From Epiperipatus broadwayi (lineage: Eukaryota > Onychophora > Udeonychophora > Euonychophora > Peripatidae), in contig JAQFVV010013340.1 of the NCBI GenBank assembly GCA_028023455.1, forward strand, positions 1 through 64,000: a stretch of 64,000 nt of DNA, in the 5' to 3' direction. Of the stretch, positions 58,692 to 64,000 are shown piece by piece (positions within the stretch are counted from its first letter, which is position 1; each line of letters begins with the position of its first letter). The notes beneath the pieces were generated by a model. The model saw only the letters and a list, made by a program, of their open reading frames with translations. It did not search any database and had not been told where the DNA came from. The position numbers and the translations under genes were made by a program.

Positions 58692-58760
58692 CAAGTATAT
58701 CAGTGTTATGAGATAGTGTGGAGAGTGGTGGGTCATGTGAAAATCTATGCTCATATACTC
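58530..58760 (+). repeat. Dispersed hammerhead repeat, member 7 (plus orientation), split by (AT)n
   Basis: TAATCTGGCCCAG, CTGGTGA (58559-58565), TTGCTGGTTTAGCAT, AAAATATGCATATTGGTGAT, then (AT)n at 58614-58688, then TCAAGTATATCAGTGTTATG and GGTCATGTGAAAATCTATGC. Core substitutions are A6 to G and G12 to A. Stem III ATATGCATAT is perfectly self-complementary. Confidence 0.75.
58614..58688. repeat. (AT)n microsatellite, interrupted
   Basis: Two AT runs separated by AAATAG, inserted between the ribozyme part and the distal part of member 7. Confidence 0.95.
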
Positions 58761-58888
58761 TATATATTCTTGCATAATGTAAAATCAGTTGCTAATGTCT
58801 ATTTTTAATTTGTAATTTGCCTTGTTGCATCATAGCCAAAATTTATTTACAACATACATGGAGATACTATATTAAAATTATTTATATG

Positions 58889-58896
<8 letters not shown>

Positions 58897-58919
<23 letters not shown>

Positions 58920-58921
58920 GG

Positions 58922-58974
<53 letters not shown>
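58897..58974. repeat. (AT)n microsatellite, interrupted
   Basis: AT runs at 58897-58918 and 58928-58974 separated by GGTATATATAA. Confidence 0.95.
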
Positions 58975-58977
<3 letters not shown>

Positions 58978-58979
58978 GA

Positions 58980-61900
58980 ATGTATATTTCATATAAAAGC
59001 ATAGCACAATTACAACACTTGCTAATTAATATTACAAATGTCTTTTTTTAATGTATCATAAGTATATTTAAATAGAACATTTGTGCTGTTTGGTTCACAA
59101 CAAAGTACTTCTATTTGTTAAATGAAGTAGGGAATTATCACTTATCCCTAATGCTAAATCTGTTATTTCTATGTGTAATCTATAAAAATAGAAATTAAAT
59201 CTTATCTTTATTGCACAAAAAAACAATGTCCAATCATGAGATTTTTCTACAGACATTGGTCCAAAAATCTTTATCATTTCAAAATAAATTCAAGGTTATT
59301 AATTATTGGTTGTTCCTTTTTTAATCATAGTAATGTTTATCTAGTGCTGAAACTTTAGATAATCTGTCTCAACTCAACCATTATTTTGTGAATTTATTTT
59401 TTTAAAAAACACATTATTAATAGGTTTGTTTGTATACTGTTATATAAAAAATAGCATGTCCTGTATTTCTTTTGTAGAAGCTATCTGATGGAAGTTTGCC
59501 ATCCATGTTTGTATCAAGTATCCATTTCAGGGGCCTCAAATATTTCTTTATATTGATTTTCTTAAAAATATTTTACCAAACATGTGTTACTTATTAAAAT
59601 TAAACAATATTTAGAAAATAAATTATAAGTTATTGTTACCTTTAAAATTTATTACTAAATGGAAGCCATGGAGCTTTGAATGCACTAAATATTGATGGAC
59701 GTAACTTCCTAACAAGCATAAAAGTGCATAATTTTTGGTACTAAATGGCTTATAAACTCAATTTCCCGACATATAATAAATATTTTTTTTATTAATATGA
59801 TAGCGTATGATGTGAACATTACTGCCATTATTTGGTGGCATTTTATTATGTTTTCACTTTTACTTTATTTATTTTCTCATAGAAATTATTAAAATTTGGG
59901 ATCTTCCAATGATGGAAGAAACAAAAAGCACAGGGAAACTGTGTGTGACAACATATTGATTGCTATTTAGCAGAATTTATGTTCCTCTGATTGAATAAAA
60001 ATGAGGATGCATTTATAGCTATGGTACATGCTATTAAGAATTTCTCACTTCTGATATGAACAACTCACATTTTGTAACACATTTGCCACACTTTCTTTGA
60101 CTAGATTTTTAATTTGTTAGTTATATTAAATTTTCTTTATTTACAATCATTTGTAGTTTTATGTATTTTTTTTTTGTTTTTTTAGAATCATATTAAAAAA
60201 AAAAATTAAATAGTATAACTTGTAGTCTGTCATGTTGTTTATAATATTTTTGACCTCTATAAATGGATAACTAAACCAAACATGGCTAGTGAACTTACAT
60301 TGTACCCTTCTATAAAAGTATCCAAACATATACATAATCTTTTTATTTAGTTTAATATGAAAAATATTCTGTTATCACAATTTGAAGGTGAATTTCTTGT
60401 TATAATTTTTTGATTGTATTATGTCTACTATGATAATACTTAGGCGTACCTTAATGTATATGTTGAATATTTTCTTTAGTTAATGGCAGTAATAGAAAAT
60501 ATTATTTCTCACTTTATAAGAAAAAAAAAGACTTGAATTAAAGCTCACAAATTGGCATTGTTACTTACCAAAATGGCAATCGATTTTTAATATCATTAAT
60601 TATGTAATCAATTATCTAATAAATGATACTCTGTTTATTTAATATAAAATTGCGCAATATTTTTTTTTTAAATGTCACGATATCAATCATTAGCTGTCTG
60701 CAAAATTAATATGTAACTAGCGATTTAAGCAGTGTTGATGATAATAAATGATTCTTTATATATATTTATTAATTGCTTTAACGAAATCCCAGTTTTCTTA
60801 ATTTATCATTTAATATTTGCTTGTAGGAAAAACACATTATTCAAATAAAAAATGATAGAAAATAAATTATGACTCTATTGTTTTATCTTATAACAAAGAA
60901 AAAAGAATGTAAAAATATTTTATCTAAAGAAATATATATATATTTGTTTTTACACATGCTTCTCCCACCCCATCATTTTAATTATTTTTTATCTTATGAT
61001 TAATTATGGCTCGTGGAAAATAGAAAAACTAAATTTATGTAAAATGATATAAAATTTGTTGTAATATAAATATTTAGCTGTAATACATTATCAGTTTGTA
61101 AAAATAATTATTCACTTAACAATACTAATGACTATTTTAAGGAAATAAGATGTAAACAACTTTGTTTCGAAAATATCAGATTCATCTTAATTAATCAACA
61201 ACTATATTCACTACAATATATTATAAAAATCATTCACAGCATACATTAAAAAAAAAAACACTTTTTAGCAATAGTTTTATATTTTTAACATAAATTTATA
61301 TGTGTGTGTAATATGTCGAAGGGAATTTTTTACTTTTTCTAAATACTTAATTTAGTTATATAATGCTTTTTGCCAGATAATTTATGTAATAATCTATATT
61401 GTGTCAAAATAAATACATCAAGATTACAATTATATCTCTGAATTCATTTAATAATAAATAATCACTTTTTATAATAGATTAAGCTTCTAACAAGTTTTCC
61501 GAGCTCTATATATATAACATTTGTAAATGCAAGCTTTATTAAATTAAGTCACGTGACATCTGACATTATTTATTTATCAGATTAAGCTTCATATGCTAAC
61601 AACTATCATAGCTTAAACTTGTCAGTTTTCACCACAAACAAAACTTCTCGACATTAGCAGTATTTGATATGCATTTTAGTTTAATATAAATCAATGTTCA
61701 AAAGTTTTCAGTAATAATATTTTAGTTCCAATTATTGATTTGACCATTTTCATCATTTAGTGTTAGTTCTTAAATATTTTTTATAAAACTTCAAACATTA
61801 ATTCAAATTTACAAATACATTCAACTGTTAATATTGAACACAGATTACTACATATTACAACATTTAGATTAGTAGTCTAATCATCTGTTTTTGAAGTGAC

Positions 61901-62785
61901 ACTGATTTTAATACTGATAGCAATAGCCTGAGATTCAAACATGAGGTTTTATGGTTATAAATATTAATTTTCCAAAGGAAATTTTAATCAACTAGACTAT
62001 TCTATCAATGGTTAAATACAATTTCTGGTTTGATAACAATAGTTTTTGAAACATTTTATATACTATTCTAGTTTCTATTTTAACAGTTTAATATATTAAA
62101 AAAGTTTAAATAAATCTTGAGTTTTCTAAAAAAAAACATTTAACAATTAATAATAGGTGAAGAAAATAGTCTGATATACCATTATAAGTAAATATTTCAT
62201 GAATATATCACCACTTGAAAACATAATGTTTGATAACCAAAAAATATAGATTTAGCTTTCTTTGACAAGCCATTTATTTTACAGTTCATTCCACTATACT
62301 TTATAATAGGATCATGTTATATTTACCAAAAACTTTGGATAATTTGTAGATCATATTTTTTCCAATTGTTAATTAAAAGATCAGTTTGTTCAAGAATATT
62401 TGCAATAAACATATACACAATTCCTAATTCAGAATCAAACATTATATATATATAGTTTTTAAAAATATCCTTATTTTTGATGTTTGTGCATCAATTTTTT
62501 ACCACTCTCAACTGTTTATTATAGTTAGATCTAGCCCCATTTTAATTAGCTCAAACTATTGTTTACAGTTCCTGGATGTAGTATGTTCCATCTCTTGGTC
62601 AATTTTAGTCACATTTTCTTTTTTTTAGGCTTGTATTATAGGAAATTCAAAATTTAAAATTTTAGTTCTTAAAAAGTCCACATATGACATTATATTTTGA
62701 AAAAAAAATCCAATTTTTTCTGCTTCCTATTGGTATGTAGGCTAGTCTCTTTTCTCTGATTGGATGGCTAACATCTCTCGAAATT
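58980..62785. other. A+T-rich intergenic sequence, nothing recognised
   Basis: No coding, RNA or repeat feature supported. Scattered poly-A and poly-T runs and short (AT)n. Confidence 0.45.
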
Positions 62786-62792
62786 GTGCTGC

Positions 62793-63230
62793 AGGCATTT
62801 CTAAATGACAAAGTCAGAAATCAAAATAAAATATTTTACATGTACATATTTTGAAGTAAATAAATATATCTATTGTAATTTTCATATTTATAAATAAGAT
62901 TTTACAGTACTTTATTGAAATATAAAGTTTGATTTGAAATTTTTTTAATTTTACAAGAAAAATAAGCATGCAAAAGTGACTGCTGTTCAAGACTAGTTGT
63001 TGTCAGCTACCAACTGTAATTTACATATCAGGTATTTCTAAATGACAAATTCAGAAATAAAAATAAAATGTTTTACATGTTCGTAATTGATTTTGAAGTA
63101 AATAATTATATCTATCATAATTTTTTTTACATTTATAAGTAAGATTTTATGTTACTTTATCAAAATATAAGTTGGATTTTAAAAATTTTAAATTTTACAA
63201 AAAAAATACACGTGGAAAAGTGCCTGAGCT
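62793..63230. repeat. Diverged tandem duplication, period about 237 bp
   Basis: CTAAATGACAAAGTCAGAAA at 62801 and CTAAATGACAAATTCAGAAA at 63038, each followed by AAAATATTTTACATGT / AAAATGTTTTACATGT, TTTTGAAGTAAATAA and AAGATTTTA blocks in the same order. Confidence 0.85.
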
Positions 63231-63234
63231 TTAA

Positions 63235-63890
63235 GAAAAGTGAATTATGCTGACAGCTATTGAACTGAATAATGACACAAAGATTGCTTGAAATATAAAT
63301 CTTTTGTTTTACTGCTGGCTATTTTTTAAAATGTTTTTCTTATATTTTTCTTCAGTTATTAACATTATTTTTAATTTTTCATTATATTTAACCAATTTGA
63401 ATCTAAAATTATTCAATTTTTAGGAGCTGAAATGAAGCAATTCTGTGTATTTTAGATTGATATTTTAGCAATAGAAACTGACTGGAAATGAAACTGACAA
63501 TTAATATAAATAGCAGTGATTTGAGTGGGAAACATTGTGGTATGGATTGTGTGATAATGATGATGGAGGATTTTTCCATTGAGTGTGATATGGATTTCTT
63601 TGCTAAGTAAATTTGTGAGAAGGTGCAGATGAGTTTGTGGAATTGTGGTGTCAGATAGCATGATAATCAGTGTATTAATGTGAACTGACTCAAAAGGTGC
63701 TTCTATTTCAAGTGGAACTACTACTGGTGCATGCCTTTTCTAATCTAGAACTGAGTGCAAGACCATATTGTATAGTTTTACAGTCTGTGCAGTTAATGAT
63801 TGCTTCATTGCAAACTGGATGTGTGAAATTAATGGTAGAATGTATGTATTTAAGCTGTCTTTGAATACTTTTTCAATTATTTTAATGGTA
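63235..63890. other. Unassigned sequence, somewhat richer in G
   Basis: A 69-codon open frame on the minus strand (63452-63661, His/Ile/Thr-rich) is not recognised. Composition changes around 63440-63890 (more G on the plus strand), but no feature can be named. Confidence 0.3.
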
Positions 63891-63904
63891 AATGTCCCCA
63901 TTGA

Positions 63905-63962
63905 AATAGGTTGGAGATAGGGATAGTTTTGATATAGGTTGGAGATTGGATAGTGTTGATAT
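63905..63962. repeat. Two-unit tandem duplication of about 29 bp
   Basis: ATAGGTTGGAGATNGGATAGT occurs twice, at about 63906 and 63936, separated by TTTGAT / GTTGAT. Confidence 0.75.
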
Positions 63963-63971
63963 GGAGACTTG

Positions 63972-64000
63972 TTTATTATTATTATTATTATTATTATTAT
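63972..64000. repeat. (ATT)n microsatellite running off the window
   Basis: TTATTATTATT continues to the last base, so its length is unknown. Confidence 0.95.

Overview
The window reads as non-coding, A+T-rich (roughly three quarters A+T by eye) animal nuclear DNA. It is full of (AT)n and (ATT)n microsatellites and decayed transposable elements, and I see no intact host protein-coding gene. The retrotransposon clades (RTE, Jockey-like, GIY-YIG Penelope-like), the hAT relic and the hammerhead-ribozyme repeats together fit an invertebrate metazoan. The sequence does not let me name the species; a mollusc or another A+T-rich invertebrate is plausible.

Layout. 1-8.5 kb: plain A+T-rich sequence. 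8.58 kb: a tRNA-Gly(TCC)-derived pseudogene. 10.29-10.54 kb: a very long (ATT)n tract. 10.8-12.4 kb: a decayed Jockey-like LINE. 12.9-14.15 kb: two back-to-back long inverted repeats. 13.66-17.0 kb: a relic hAT DNA transposon carrying a recognisable transposase pseudogene. 18.67-31.59 kb: three copies (A, B, C) of an unidentified element of about 3 kb. A and B are direct and similar. C is older, inverted head-on against B, and interrupted by a Penelope-like (PLE) fragment. Between A and B lie degenerate tandem repeats. 32.4-33.7 kb: a tandem array of about 430-bp units carrying hammerhead-like motifs. 34.5-35.8 kb: the only GC/CpG-richer single-copy-looking stretch, a weak candidate for a promoter and first exon. 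36.6-37.2 kb: a second PLE relic. 37.4-40.6 kb and 49.26-52.47 kb: two near full-length RTE-clade LINEs in the same orientation. 44-45.3 kb: a 160-bp tandem array and a possible Merlin/ISXO2-type transposase scrap. 52.7-58.8 kb: a dense cluster of repeats with hammerhead ribozyme motifs, mostly in inverted pairs. 59-64 kb: plain sequence with a 237-bp tandem duplication.

The most interesting signal is the recurrence of hammerhead-ribozyme architecture in several unrelated-looking repeat families: the conserved CUGANGA and GAAA boxes, a pairable stem II, a self-complementary stem III, and a stem I that closes across the predicted cleavage site. In one family the outer part of stem I shows compensatory base changes between copies. 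Hammerheads are known in Penelope-like elements and in metazoan retrozymes, so the class is not new. These particular families, their inverted-pair arrangement and their dimer-type stem III deserve a proper look. The second is the 3-kb A/B/C element with a terminal hairpin that is maintained by compensatory changes.
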